A stretch of 64,000 bases of DNA from Bauldia sp963759235. GTDB taxonomy: Bacteria > Pseudomonadota > Alphaproteobacteria > Rhizobiales > Kaistiaceae. The translations under genes and the position numbers were made by a program. How positions within the stretch are numbered: position 1 is the first letter of the stretch; every line of letters starts with the position of its first letter. Below are positions 16,790-26,624 of the stretch, one piece after another. The notes under the pieces are model-generated. The model was not told the DNA's origin and ran no database searches. It was given only the letters and a program-made list of their open reading frames with translations. Location: contig CAVWYO010000002.1 in NCBI GenBank assembly GCA_963759235.1, positions 1 to 64,000 of the forward strand. The letters run 5' to 3'.

Positions 16790-17669
16790 TCAACTCTCCA
16801 ATACCGCGCCGACCACCTCCTCGATCGCTGTCTGCCACGGTCTTGGCGCAAGTCCGAAGGTCTTCTCGAGTCTGCCGGTCGAAAGGCGCGAATTGCGTGG
16901 TCTTATCGCCGGCGTCGGATAGTCCTCGGTCGTGATGGGCATGACAGCGGCCACCGGCCCTTTATGCGCCGCGCTCGCCGCCATGATGGCTTGAGCGAAC
17001 GAAAACCAACTTGCCTCACCGGAATTGACGAAATGATAAGTCCCTGCGACTGCTTCGCTGTCCTCTGCGACACGGAGAGTAACAGTCGCCAGCGCAACCG
17101 CAAGATCGGCCGCGCTGGTCGGGCAACCGGCCTGGTCGGCCACCACACGCAGTTCATCGCGCTCGCGCGCCAGGCGGAGCATCGTCTTCAGGAAGTTGGA
17201 CCGGTGCGGGCTGACCAGCCAGGCGGTCCTGACGATCGCGTGGCGCGGGTTTGCCGTGCGGACGGCTTGCTCGCCGCCAAGCTTGCTGGCACCGTAGACG
17301 CCGAGCGGGTTCGTCGGGTCGGTTTCGACATAGGGCGTGGCCTTGTTGCCGTCGAAGACATAGTCCGTCGAGACGTGAACCAGCGGCACGTTATTGCGTT
17401 TGGTGGCGTGCGCCAGGATCGCCGGCCCGATGGCGTTCACCCGCCATGCCTCGAACCACGTCCGTCTCGGCCCCGTCGACATTGGTGTAGGCGGCGGCAT
17501 TGACCACGGCCGACCACGGCTCCGAGGCGAGGGCCGTTGCGACGGCGTTCTCGTCGCAAATATCGAGCTCCGTGCGGGGAGGGGCGACCGCTTCGACGCC
17601 GTCGGGCCAGGTCAGCCGGGTGAGTTCAATTCCCGTTTGGCCTTGGCCGCCGAGGATCAGGATCTTCAT
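16790..17669 (-). pseudogene. rfbD: dTDP-4-dehydrorhamnose reductase with one frameshift
   Basis: The N-terminal frame begins MKILILGGQGQTGIELTRLT and runs to VVNAAAYTNVDGAETDVV. One T too many near 17456 (GTGGTTCGAGG for GTGGTCGAGG) shifts the frame. The rest continues in another frame: EAWRVNAIGPAILAHATKRN, VHVSTDYVFDG, the catalytic-type stretch LGVYGASKLGGE and TAWLVSPHRSNFLKTML to the stop at 16790. After correction the protein is about 290 residues, the normal RfbD length. RfbD makes dTDP-L-rhamnose with NAD(P)H. Because the rest of the operon is intact, a sequence error is a serious alternative to gene loss. Confidence 0.88.
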
Positions 17670-17835
17670 TTGCGCGTCGCGTCCGGAGGAAGGTGGTGCT
17701 GTAGCATCCCAAGGGTTGCGAGGCGAGCGGAGGGGTGAAGAATGGCCGGCGTTTGTGCGGCGGCGGTTAACATGGCGCTCGGCGGCTGGATCGCCGGGCG
17801 CGTCCGCTCGGTACGGCGAACACCTGCTGGTGAGA

Positions 17836-18915
17836 TCAGGGGCGAGGCGGGTCCGGCGCGGGTTTCGCTTCGTCGGCGCTGGTCAGCTCGTCGGCGCGCG
17901 CCGTATCGATCAGCGAAAAAGGCGGCGCCTCGTGTTCCACGACGAAGATCTCGGCGAATCGGCGAGGGTCGGGTCGCGGCGCGTAGTAATAAGCAGAGCC
18001 AACTTTTCTGACGGCCGCGGCCTCCGCGACCTGCTGGTCGTCCCGTCCGATCACGAAATCTCCGCTGAGATTGGCTTGCGTCTCAGGATCTTCATTGGCC
18101 CATGACGGGCGAGGCGAGGGGAGAAGAGCCGGGGCCCGGGCAACGCCCTTGACCATACGGGCGGGCGTGGATTGCCCGCGCACCGCGATCTTCGGCGGAG
18201 ACATCACCTCGGCCAGTCCGGCCAGCCCATCGTGGAGCTGCCCAACGCAGCTCGCGTCGAAACTGTCTCGGTATTGGAAAGCAAACGGTTCATCGACGTA
18301 TCGTTTGCCCTTCAACGACCTTGCCTCGTCGACCACGCCGGAGGTCCGCTGGACGAAGAGTTGCGAGTCCTGGCCGAAATACATCGATTTGCATGCCGCT
18401 TCCTCGACCTTCAGGAGGCTGCGCTTGGTCGCGTAGCTGATCGGGAAATAGTAGCCGTCGCATGTTCGCACGCAGAGCGACCGATAGCTTCCATATGCCG
18501 GGATCCCTCCGACCCAGTCGTCGCGCGGTGCAGCGCCGGCGCAGCCGTTTCTCGACATGGCCCGCAGGATGCCGGCCCGCTTCGCCCGAACGCGAGCATC
18601 GACCGGGCGAGCGGATCCGCCGCCCTGGAGTTCCTGGAGCCGCGCCATGATTTGCGGGCACTCGGGGCTCCGCTTGGCCACGAAGAACCCGGGACCGCCA
18701 TAGATGCAGCCGCCCCATTTGGCCTGGGTCTGAAGCTTCCGAAGCTCTTGCGACGATGACGCTTTCGATCCGGTCCCGCCGGGCAGGCTTGCGAGTTGCG
18801 ACCGGAGCTGGCCGCAGGTGTCGGCAAGGGATGGGCCGGCAAGCGCCACCATGAGCGCTGCAATGAACACTTGTGAAAACCGGCGGCCGCCGATCGTGGC
18901 AACGTTCGCGTCCAT
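17836..18915 (-). CDS. DUF2865 domain exported protein
   Basis: A 359-residue protein. ATG at 18915 follows GGAGAGG. The signal peptide (FSQVFIAALMVALAGPSLA) ends near residue 31. The conserved core RSLCVRTCDGYYFPISYATK, then EEAACKSMYFGQDSQLFVQR and SLKGKRYVDEPFAFQYRDSF is the DUF2865 signature, known mainly from Hyphomicrobiales. The conserved Cys suggest disulphides in the periplasm. The Pro-rich C-terminus (AKPAPDPPRP) is variable. Function is unknown in the family. It stands alone, upstream of rfbD on the same strand, 166 bp apart. Confidence 0.85.
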   Translation of the reverse strand: MDANVATIGGRRFSQVFIAALMVALAGPSLADTCGQLRSQLASLPGGTGSKASSSQELRKLQTQAKWGGCIYGGPGFFVAKRSPECPQIMARLQELQGGGSARPVDARVRAKRAGILRAMSRNGCAGAAPRDDWVGGIPAYGSYRSLCVRTCDGYYFPISYATKRSLLKVEEAACKSMYFGQDSQLFVQRTSGVVDEARSLKGKRYVDEPFAFQYRDSFDASCVGQLHDGLAGLAEVMSPPKIAVRGQSTPARMVKGVARAPALLPSPRPSWANEDPETQANLSGDFVIGRDDQQVAEAAAVRKVGSAYYYAPRPDPRRFAEIFVVEHEAPPFSLIDTARADELTSADEAKPAPDPPRP

Positions 18916-19147
18916 GAGAGGCCTCTCCAACTCACGCGAGACCACCGTAACCCGGTATCAGGTAAGTCTTATGACGAGCCTGTTCTGATCTGGACCTTGC
19001 GTCGACAACGCCCCGCCAATTGAACCACATCTTGAACGCGGTCTCCAGGGTGACGGCGCTTGCAGGTCGTGGCCCGATCCTGCCGCCCGCCGACAATGCC
19101 CGTGATGGGGGAGCCGGGCGTTCTTACCGTGCTGACGAGCCGGAATG

Positions 19148-20482
19148 CTACGCCGGGACGGTGGCACGGTCGGCCGGGCCGCGGGCCTCCGCTTCCATCT
19201 GGCGGCGGATGCGGACGGCAAGCGCGGAGTCGTCGACCGCCACATCCCCGGCGGTGACGATGGTGCCGGCCGGCACTCCGCGAATCAGCTTGACGCCGTG
19301 GGCGAGGCCGATCGGCAGCCCTCCCTCGCGGAGGCTCCGCGCCGCCGGCACCAGCTTGCCGTAGACCGTGTAGCCGCCTTCTCCGTCGAGCGTCTCGCCG
19401 GCATTGAGGTCGCGCTTGGCCACCGCCACCACATCGCCGCGCCATTGGCGGGTCGCGCCGGTCGGCTGGCCGTTGAGCACGACGTTCAAGACCGAGATCG
19501 ACAGTTCGAGGCCGATGAGGTGATAGGGCCTGAACAGAGCGGCGTAGCGGCCGCTGGTGTCGGTCACCATGCCGTATTGCTTGAAGCAGCTTGCCGCGTA
19601 GTCGTTCGGCGCCTTGAACACGACATAGACGCCCCAGCGGAGATCCCGGTAGACCGGCCGGCCGTCGCGCTCGAGTGACGAAATCACCTCGACCATGCCG
19701 TCTTCCGCGAGCTGGCCGCCGGCTTCCCGGCCCTTGAGCACATGGGGAAGATGGTCGACGCCGCAGGGCGGAAACGACAGGCCGTCTTCCGGCACGTTGA
19801 GACCGCAGGCATTGGCGACTGCCGCCATTTCGAGCGCCGATTTGGTGCCGTCGAGGAAGGAATTGAACATCTGCGGGTTCATACCGGCCCGCTCCGCCTC
19901 TTCCGGGGTCAGTCCGTAGTGCGACCAGACGTCGTCCGGCGTAACCGTGTGGTAGATCGGCAGGTATTTGGTGCCCTTGCCGGCGGCCACGACCTCGAAG
20001 CCGGCGGCGCGCGCCCAGTCGACCAACTCCGCGATCAGGGCGGGCTGGTCGCCATAGGCCATGGAATAGACGACGCCTTTCTCGCGGGCCTTTCGCGCCA
20101 GCAGCGGGCCAGCGAGCGCATCCGCCTCGACATTGACCATGACGATCGGCGTGCCGGCTTCGATCGCGGCCAGCGCATGGGCGATGCCCGCCGCCGGATT
20201 GCCGGTGGCTTCGATCGCCACGTCCACGTCGTCGGCGTCGATCGCCTCGGCCGCATCGGTGGTGAAGCGCGTCTGCACGATCCTCGCGGCATCCCAGCCG
20301 ACACCGCCGCAGGCTTTCCGCGCCCGGTCGAGGTTCAGATCGGCGATGACCGCAACCTCGAGGCCGGGAATGGTCGGCACCTGCGAGAGGAACATCGAGC
20401 CGAACTTGCCCGCGCCGATCAAAGCGGCCCGCACAGGCTTGCCGCTCGCTTGTCGGGCGGCGAGGAGGTGGGTGAGGTTCAT
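19148..20482 (-). CDS. NAD(P)-dependent oxidoreductase with SAF domain
   Basis: A 444-residue protein. A homoserine-dehydrogenase-like Rossmann region at the N-terminus carries ALIGAGKFGSMFLSQVP (residues 20-36) and VDVAIEATGNPAAG. The middle has YGDQPALIAELVDWARAAGF and GTKYLPIYHTVTPDD. The C-terminal SAF module spans about residues 345-430 (RDLNAGETLDGEGGYTVYGK). Such proteins are often misnamed FlgA-like because of SAF; here the setting (ROK regulator, sugar-binding protein, PfkB kinase, aldolase-like enzyme) points to oxidation or reduction of a sugar acid or polyol. The substrate cannot be read from sequence. Confidence 0.8.
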   Translation of the reverse strand: MNLTHLLAARQASGKPVRAALIGAGKFGSMFLSQVPTIPGLEVAVIADLNLDRARKACGGVGWDAARIVQTRFTTDAAEAIDADDVDVAIEATGNPAAGIAHALAAIEAGTPIVMVNVEADALAGPLLARKAREKGVVYSMAYGDQPALIAELVDWARAAGFEVVAAGKGTKYLPIYHTVTPDDVWSHYGLTPEEAERAGMNPQMFNSFLDGTKSALEMAAVANACGLNVPEDGLSFPPCGVDHLPHVLKGREAGGQLAEDGMVEVISSLERDGRPVYRDLRWGVYVVFKAPNDYAASCFKQYGMVTDTSGRYAALFRPYHLIGLELSISVLNVVLNGQPTGATRQWRGDVVAVAKRDLNAGETLDGEGGYTVYGKLVPAARSLREGGLPIGLAHGVKLIRGVPAGTIVTAGDVAVDDSALAVRIRRQMEAEARGPADRATVPA

Positions 20483-20524
20483 CTTCTTCCCCCGGAGTTT
20501 TGTCGTGCCTGTGTCAGCCCTGAA

Positions 20525-21814
20525 TCAGAACGCGGAGGGTCGCGCCGAATGCACCGGCTCGCGGCCCTGGGAGCGGCTGCCGGCCGGCTCGTGGAAAAGC
20601 AGCTCACGGTCGCGCATGAATTTGGCGAGGTAGGGAAGGCAGGCGCCGCCGATCGCGCGGGCGCGGTTTCCGATCGACCCTTCGAGAACAGCGAAAGGCG
20701 GCAGTCCCTTGCGTTCGAGCCTCGCCAGCTTTTCGACGGTTCGGGCGACCATTCGCCGACGCACCGCGGCGGGCATCGCCCCGTCGATGATCACCGCCTG
20801 GAAGTCGATGACCGACACGGAAGCCACGATGGCGTAGGCAATGCCCTCGGCCGCCCGGTCGATCCACGCTTCGAGATAAGGCTCGATGGCGCTCCAGTCG
20901 TCCGGGGATTCCCAGATCGCCGAGGCGTCGCCGCCACCCTCCTTGATGGCGCGCTCCAGAAGATACATCGAGGCGCAGTGAAGCAATTGCCGCCCGACCG
21001 GCCGGCCGTCTCCGTCGACGGACGGTATCAGGATCTGGCCGAGCGAGCCGGCATAGCCGCTCCGCCCAGGAACGACGTTGCCGTTCAGCACCACGCCGCC
21101 GCCGACGAACCAGGCGACGAAGATATAGAGCATCTCGCTGTGATGCGCGGCGCTGCCGAACAGGAGTTCGGCGGCGCAGGCCGCCGTCGCGTCGTTGCAG
21201 GAATAGACCGGCAGGTCGCAGACTTTTTCGACCGCGGCCTGAAAATCCAGATCGCGCCACGCTTGCATGGCCCCCGGGGGCGAGCCGACCTCTTCCTCCC
21301 AGTTCCACAATTCGAACGGGGTGGCGATGCCGACTCCGGCGATCCGCGCCCGCCTGTCGTCCGGCAGGTCGCCTGCCAGAGCGCGGCAGCCGTCTTTGAT
21401 GAAGTCGACGAGCGCGCCCGGCGTCGGATACGGATAGGTCCGGTGAAGTTCGCCGCGAATGCCGCCGGCAAAATCCATGAGGACGATTTCGCAGCGCCGT
21501 CGGCCGATCTTGACCCCGACCGAAAAGGCGCCGTCCGGGTTGAGGGAGATGGGCACGGAAGGCTGACCGATGCGGCCGCGCTGGGGCGAGTTACGTAAGA
21601 GCAGTCCGTCCGCCTCGAGCTGGCCGACGATCGCCGAGACGGTCGGCGGCGAGAGCCCCGTCAGCCGGGCGATGGCAGCCTTCGCCACGGCACCATGCTC
21701 ACGGACGAGCGACAGCACCAGCCGCTCGTTGTAGAGCCGGACGCCGGTCTGGCGGGTGCCCCGTCCGAGTTGTGCCGGCGGGCTCCGATCTGGCTGGTCG
21801 ATGTCGATGTCCAT
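20525..21814 (-). CDS. ROK family transcriptional regulator
   Basis: A 429-residue repressor of the NagC/XylR/Mlc type. A winged helix-turn-helix occupies residues about 25-85 (VAKAAIARLTGLSPPTVSAI, then GQLEADGLLL). The ROK sugar-kinase-like fold follows. The usual ROK zinc-finger Cys pattern and DNGAN-type motifs are degenerate here, with SCNDATAACAAELLFG in the corresponding region, so it is most likely a sensor and not a kinase. It is divergent from the sugar-binding protein gene and 42 bp upstream of the oxidoreductase on the same strand. The inverted repeat at 21945-21961 is a plausible operator for both promoters. Confidence 0.88.
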   Translation of the reverse strand: MDIDIDQPDRSPPAQLGRGTRQTGVRLYNERLVLSLVREHGAVAKAAIARLTGLSPPTVSAIVGQLEADGLLLRNSPQRGRIGQPSVPISLNPDGAFSVGVKIGRRRCEIVLMDFAGGIRGELHRTYPYPTPGALVDFIKDGCRALAGDLPDDRRARIAGVGIATPFELWNWEEEVGSPPGAMQAWRDLDFQAAVEKVCDLPVYSCNDATAACAAELLFGSAAHHSEMLYIFVAWFVGGGVVLNGNVVPGRSGYAGSLGQILIPSVDGDGRPVGRQLLHCASMYLLERAIKEGGGDASAIWESPDDWSAIEPYLEAWIDRAAEGIAYAIVASVSVIDFQAVIIDGAMPAAVRRRMVARTVEKLARLERKGLPPFAVLEGSIGNRARAIGGACLPYLAKFMRDRELLFHEPAGSRSQGREPVHSARPSAF

Positions 21815-21944
21815 CTGTCAAAACCGGAGCTGGCGTGACGATCCTTAAGGTTGACCGCGCGGCGGCCGCGGCCTTCGCAGGGTGCTTGCTACAGCCCCTG
21901 ACCCGGGACCTAGCTGGTATGAGACCTGATCTCCTGTCAATAGA

Positions 21945-21961
21945 TAAATTAGACTAATTAA
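21945..21961. promoter_or_regulatory. candidate ROK operator
   Basis: TAAATTAGACTAATTAA is an inverted repeat of AATTAG around a central A, with one mismatch in the outer bases. It is the only AT-rich palindrome in the 274-bp gap between the divergent ROK and sugar-binding protein genes. ROK repressors bind AT-rich palindromes of this size. Confidence 0.55.
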
Positions 21962-22088
21962 CTTATTGACTCGGCGGCTTTCCTCGTGTTTGTTCCCGCT
22001 TGTCGGATGCCAAAGCAGGTAGGCCGGCGCGTGCCAGGGCGCGTATCGCCCTCGCGGACGACGCAATCAAACGGTGGGAGGAACTGCG

Positions 22089-23123
22089 ATGAAAGTGACG
22101 TCACACGCCAGAAAACTCGTGGCCGCAGGCGTGGCGGTCTTTTTTGCCGCCGGCATCGGTGCGGCGAGCGCGGACGAGGTCCTCGTCGGGCTCATCACCA
22201 AGACCGACAACAACCCGTTCTTCGTCAAGATGAAGGAAGGCGCCCAAGCCAAGGCCGACGAGCTCGGCATCAAGTTTCAGGCGTTTGCCGGCAAATATGA
22301 CGGCGACAACGAAACCCAGGTCGCCGCGGTCGAGAACCTGATTTCGGCCGGGGCGAAGGGCATTTTGATCACCCCGAGCGACACCAAGGCCATCGTCTCG
22401 ACCATCCAGAAGGCCCGCGACGCCGGCGTCCTGGTGATCGCCCTCGATACGCCGCTCGACCCGACCGACGCCGCCGACGCGACGTTCGCCACCGACAACT
22501 TCAAGGCGGGCGAGCTGATCGGCGAATGGGCCGCCAAGACCATGGGCGACACCAGCAACGCCAAGGTCGCCTTCCTCGACGCCATCGAGAGCCAGCCGAC
22601 GGTCGACGCCGCCCGCGACCAGGGCTTCATGAAGGGCTTCGGCATCGATCCGAAGGATACCAGCCGCTATCTCGACGAGGACGACGCGCGCATCTGCGGT
22701 CACCAGTGGGGCGCCGGCGCCGAGGATGGCGGCCGGACCGGCATGGAGAATCTTCTGCAGAAATGCCCGGACATAAACGTCGTCTACACGATCAACGAAC
22801 CGACGGCGGCCGGTGCCTGGGAAGCCCTCAAGGCGGTCGGCAAGGATGACGGCAGCGTCCTGGTCGTCTCGGTCGACGGCGGCTGCCCGGGCGTCAAGAA
22901 CGTCCAGGCCGGCATCATCGGCGCGACCTCGATGCAGTTCCCGCTGCTGATGGCCTCGCTCGGCGTCGAGGCGATCAACGAGTACGCCAAGAGCGGCAAG
23001 AAGCCCGAGCCGACACCCGGTCTCGATTTCTACAACACCGGCGTGTCGCTGATCACCGACAAGCCGGTCGAGGGCGTGCCTTCCGAGACGTCCGCGGTAG
23101 GCCTGACCAAGTGCTGGGGCTAG
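22089..23123 (+). CDS. sugar ABC transporter substrate-binding protein, FrcB-like
   Basis: A 344-residue periplasmic binding protein of the ribose/fructose type. GGGAGG precedes the ATG. The signal peptide (LVAAGVAVFFAAGIGAASA) ends near residue 28. The mature chain has VGLITKTDNNPFFVKMKEGA, LISAGAKGILITPSDTKAIV, VIALDTPLDPTDAADATFAT and YTINEPTAAGAWEALKAVGK, all close to fructose-binding FrcB. Three late Cys (ICGHQWG, LQKCPD, GGCPGV) also fit that group. No permease or ATPase gene lies next to it; the following gene is a kinase. A strong terminator follows. Confidence 0.9.
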   Translation: MKVTSHARKLVAAGVAVFFAAGIGAASADEVLVGLITKTDNNPFFVKMKEGAQAKADELGIKFQAFAGKYDGDNETQVAAVENLISAGAKGILITPSDTKAIVSTIQKARDAGVLVIALDTPLDPTDAADATFATDNFKAGELIGEWAAKTMGDTSNAKVAFLDAIESQPTVDAARDQGFMKGFGIDPKDTSRYLDEDDARICGHQWGAGAEDGGRTGMENLLQKCPDINVVYTINEPTAAGAWEALKAVGKDDGSVLVVSVDGGCPGVKNVQAGIIGATSMQFPLLMASLGVEAINEYAKSGKKPEPTPGLDFYNTGVSLITDKPVEGVPSETSAVGLTKCWG

Positions 23124-23165
23124 GGTTCCTCCCAACACCGGAGGCTTAGGCCCCCGGTGTAAGTC

Positions 23166-23201
23166 AGGAGGGCAGTCCGCCAGGGCTGCCCTCCTCGTTT
23201 T
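23166..23201 (+). terminator. intrinsic terminator after sugar-binding protein gene
   Basis: AGGAGGGCAG and CTGCCCTCCT form a perfect 10-bp stem around a 10-base loop, followed by CGTTTTG. A second hairpin based on ACACCGG/CCGGTGT lies just before it at 23134-23159. Together they should reduce or end transcription before the kinase gene, allowing much more binding protein than enzyme. Confidence 0.82.
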
Positions 23202-23281
23202 GAGGACGTCCGTTCGGGACGGTATCGATCGATGAGGAAAAGCGCTCCGCGCCTGTCCGCCAGCCGGGATCCGGCGCTTCG

Positions 23282-24301
23282 ATGATGCGACGGGGAATTC
23301 TGACCGGCGGCACCTGGTGCGTCGACCGCAACCTCCTGCTCGACCGATGGCCGCAGGAAAACGGTCGCGCCGATATCCTCCACGCCGAAATGGGCGGCGG
23401 CGGTTCGGCCTGCAACATGGCGATCGCCATCCGGAAGCTTGCGCCGGATCTGCCGGTCGCCACCATCAGCCTGGTCGGCGACGATGCCGAGGGGCGGTTT
23501 CTCATCGGCGAGGCCGAGGCGCACGGGATCGACTTCGCGCAGATGGCGGTGACCGACGAAGCGGTGACCGATTACACCTTCGCCTTCAGTTCGCTTCCCA
23601 CCGGCCAGCGGACCCACATCAGCTACTTCGGTACCAGCCATCTGCTGACGCCGGATCATTTCGATCTTTCCCGGACCACCCACCGCATCTTCCACCTCGG
23701 CCTGCCCGGCGTGCACAAGCTGATGGACGGCGGCTGGGCCGGCGAGGCCAACGGCTGGGTCGCGACCCTCAAGAAAGCCCGCGCCGCCGGCCTCGAGACC
23801 AATCTCGAGCTCGCCAGCATCGCGCCGGAACGCCTGGCGGCGCTGGTTCGCCCGTGCCTGCCGCATCTCGATCTACTGGTGGTCAACGACAGCGAGATCG
23901 CCGGCATCGCCGGCATCGAGACGGTTGGCGACGGGAAGACCGACCCGGACGCCTGCATCGCCGCCGCCAAGGCCGCCCTGGCGCTCGGCGTCAGACACCT
24001 CGTCGCCGTGCATTTTCCGCTGGGAGCCGTCGTCGTCGGCCACGGCGGGGTCGTCGCGGCGCGCCCGTCGGTCCGGGTTCGCGCCGCCGAGGTCGAGGGC
24101 GCCAACGGCGCGGGCGACGCGTTCGCCGCCGGCTTTCTCTACGGCATGCACGAGGGCTGGGCGGTCGACGATGCGGTGTCGCTCGCCCATGCGACCGCCG
24201 CCGCGTCGCTCCGCCAGATCTCGACGACCGCCGCGATCGAACCGTGGGCCGCCTGCCTCGAATTGGCGGGCCGCTGGGGTTGGCGCGAAACGCTGCAATG
24301 A
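23282..24301 (+). CDS. PfkB family carbohydrate kinase
   Basis: A 339-residue ribokinase-fold kinase. The N-terminal region has EMGGGGSACNMAIAIRKLAP for sugar binding. The C-terminal signature VEGANGAGDAFAAGFLYGMH contains the anion hole and catalytic Asp of GAGD. The remaining segments (VVNDSEIAGIAGI and HLVAVHFPLGAVVVG) fit the family. It probably phosphorylates the sugar or sugar acid handled by this cluster before cleavage by the next enzyme. Two adjacent ATG codons (23282 and 23285) are possible starts. The gap to the next gene is 38 bp. Confidence 0.88.
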   Translation: MMRRGILTGGTWCVDRNLLLDRWPQENGRADILHAEMGGGGSACNMAIAIRKLAPDLPVATISLVGDDAEGRFLIGEAEAHGIDFAQMAVTDEAVTDYTFAFSSLPTGQRTHISYFGTSHLLTPDHFDLSRTTHRIFHLGLPGVHKLMDGGWAGEANGWVATLKKARAAGLETNLELASIAPERLAALVRPCLPHLDLLVVNDSEIAGIAGIETVGDGKTDPDACIAAAKAALALGVRHLVAVHFPLGAVVVGHGGVVAARPSVRVRAAEVEGANGAGDAFAAGFLYGMHEGWAVDDAVSLAHATAAASLRQISTTAAIEPWAACLELAGRWGWRETLQ

Positions 24302-24339
24302 GACTGATTTGAGACCACCACTTCCGACAGGAGACTTCG

Positions 24340-25326
24340 ATGCGCACTCTCGATCAAAAGCTCGCCAATATCCGCGGCGGTCGCTACACGCCCGCGGATT
24401 TCATCATCGCCGACGCCAAGGACGGCGATATCGGCTTCGGCCGCGCCGCGCCGGTGCCCGACCGCGCTAGGCCCGGTTATTTCACGCCGCGGGCCACGCA
24501 TCTCCAGGCAATCCGCGACATGACGGCGTCCGGGCTGGTCGACATCATGCTGATGTCCGCCTCGACCGGCGAACGGCTTTCCAACGAGGGGCTCTTCAAG
24601 GACGGTCCGGTGACCCCGGCGATCCGCCTCAACGACACCACCGACATCTGGTCCGCCCGCGGCGGCCGCTACAAGCAGGAACCCTCGCGCCATCACCGCA
24701 CGGCGCGCGTCGACCAGGCGAAGAAGTACACCGACATCGGCCTCTACTCGATCACCTTCTCCAATCAGCGCGACATCGATGCCGAGAACGCCGAGGCCTA
24801 TTCGGCCTTCCGCGCCGAGGCGGCCGAGCACGGGATGCGGCATTTCCTCGAAGTGTTCAATCCGGCCTTCGACATCGGCTTGACCGGCGGCGCCGACCTC
24901 GGCTCGTTCATCAACGACAACATCGTCCGCACGCTAGCCGGCGCGGTGGCCGCCGACCAGCCGCAATTCCTCAAGCTCCAGTACAACGGGCCGAAGGCGA
25001 TGGAGGAGCTGGCCTCCTACGATCCGACCATGCTGATCGTCGGCATCCTCGGCGGGGCGGCCGGTACGACGCGCGACACCTTCGAGCTGTTGAGCCAGGC
25101 GGAACGCTACGGCGCCCGGGTCGCCTTGTTCGGCCGCAAGATTCATCTGGCCGAATCGCCGATCGAGATCGTCCGGCTGATGCGCGAGGTGGTTGCCCGC
25201 ACCGTCGCGCCGGCGGAGGCCGTCAAGGCCTACCACGACACCCTCCAGAAGGGGCGCGTCCAGCCGCTGCGAGCGTTCGACGCCGACATCGAGATCACCG
25301 AGGAGGCGCTCAAGCTCGCGGCATAG
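24340..25326 (+). CDS. aldolase-like TIM-barrel enzyme (putative)
   Basis: A 328-residue protein with AGGAGA before the ATG. I recognise no named family with certainty. The features fit a class I aldolase of the DeoC/LacD kind: a Lys in PQFLKLQYNGPKAMEELASY in the position expected for a Schiff base, and a Gly-rich phosphate loop GILGGAAGTTRDTFELL, then YGARVALFGRKIHLAESP. The N-terminus MRTLDQKLANIRGGRYTPAD is distinctive. Behind a PfkB kinase, cleavage of a phosphorylated sugar acid or ketose is the simplest role. A lyase or isomerase is possible. Confidence 0.62.
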   Translation: MRTLDQKLANIRGGRYTPADFIIADAKDGDIGFGRAAPVPDRARPGYFTPRATHLQAIRDMTASGLVDIMLMSASTGERLSNEGLFKDGPVTPAIRLNDTTDIWSARGGRYKQEPSRHHRTARVDQAKKYTDIGLYSITFSNQRDIDAENAEAYSAFRAEAAEHGMRHFLEVFNPAFDIGLTGGADLGSFINDNIVRTLAGAVAADQPQFLKLQYNGPKAMEELASYDPTMLIVGILGGAAGTTRDTFELLSQAERYGARVALFGRKIHLAESPIEIVRLMREVVARTVAPAEAVKAYHDTLQKGRVQPLRAFDADIEITEEALKLAA

Positions 25327-25414
25327 CGCCGCCTTCCCCGACGCCGGGCAACCTTTCCGACCGGTTGCGCCGGCCCACCTCGTCCGCTCCGGACGGGCGC
25401 ACATTTTCGCCCGG

Positions 25415-25428
25415 TTGACTTTGCTCAA
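25415..25428. promoter_or_regulatory. FNR/FixK-like box before the hydrogenase operon
   Basis: TTGACTTTGCTCAA matches TTGAC-N4-GTCAA in nine of ten fixed positions. Its centre is 66 bp before the GTG start of the first hydrogenase gene, leaving room for a promoter. FNR/FixK-type activators bind such sites under low oxygen. No second site was seen in this 161-bp gap. Confidence 0.5.
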
Positions 25429-25487
25429 TACGCGAGGGCTGAATCGTGCTTGGTTCGGTAAAGGTTGCGGCGGGAGGATAAAAAGGC

Positions 25488-26624
<1,137 letters not shown>

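Noticed and set aside
19742..21598. Open frame of 618 codons on the plus strand
   Set aside because: It runs antisense across the oxidoreductase and ROK genes, which both have clear domains; composition is that of a shadow frame.
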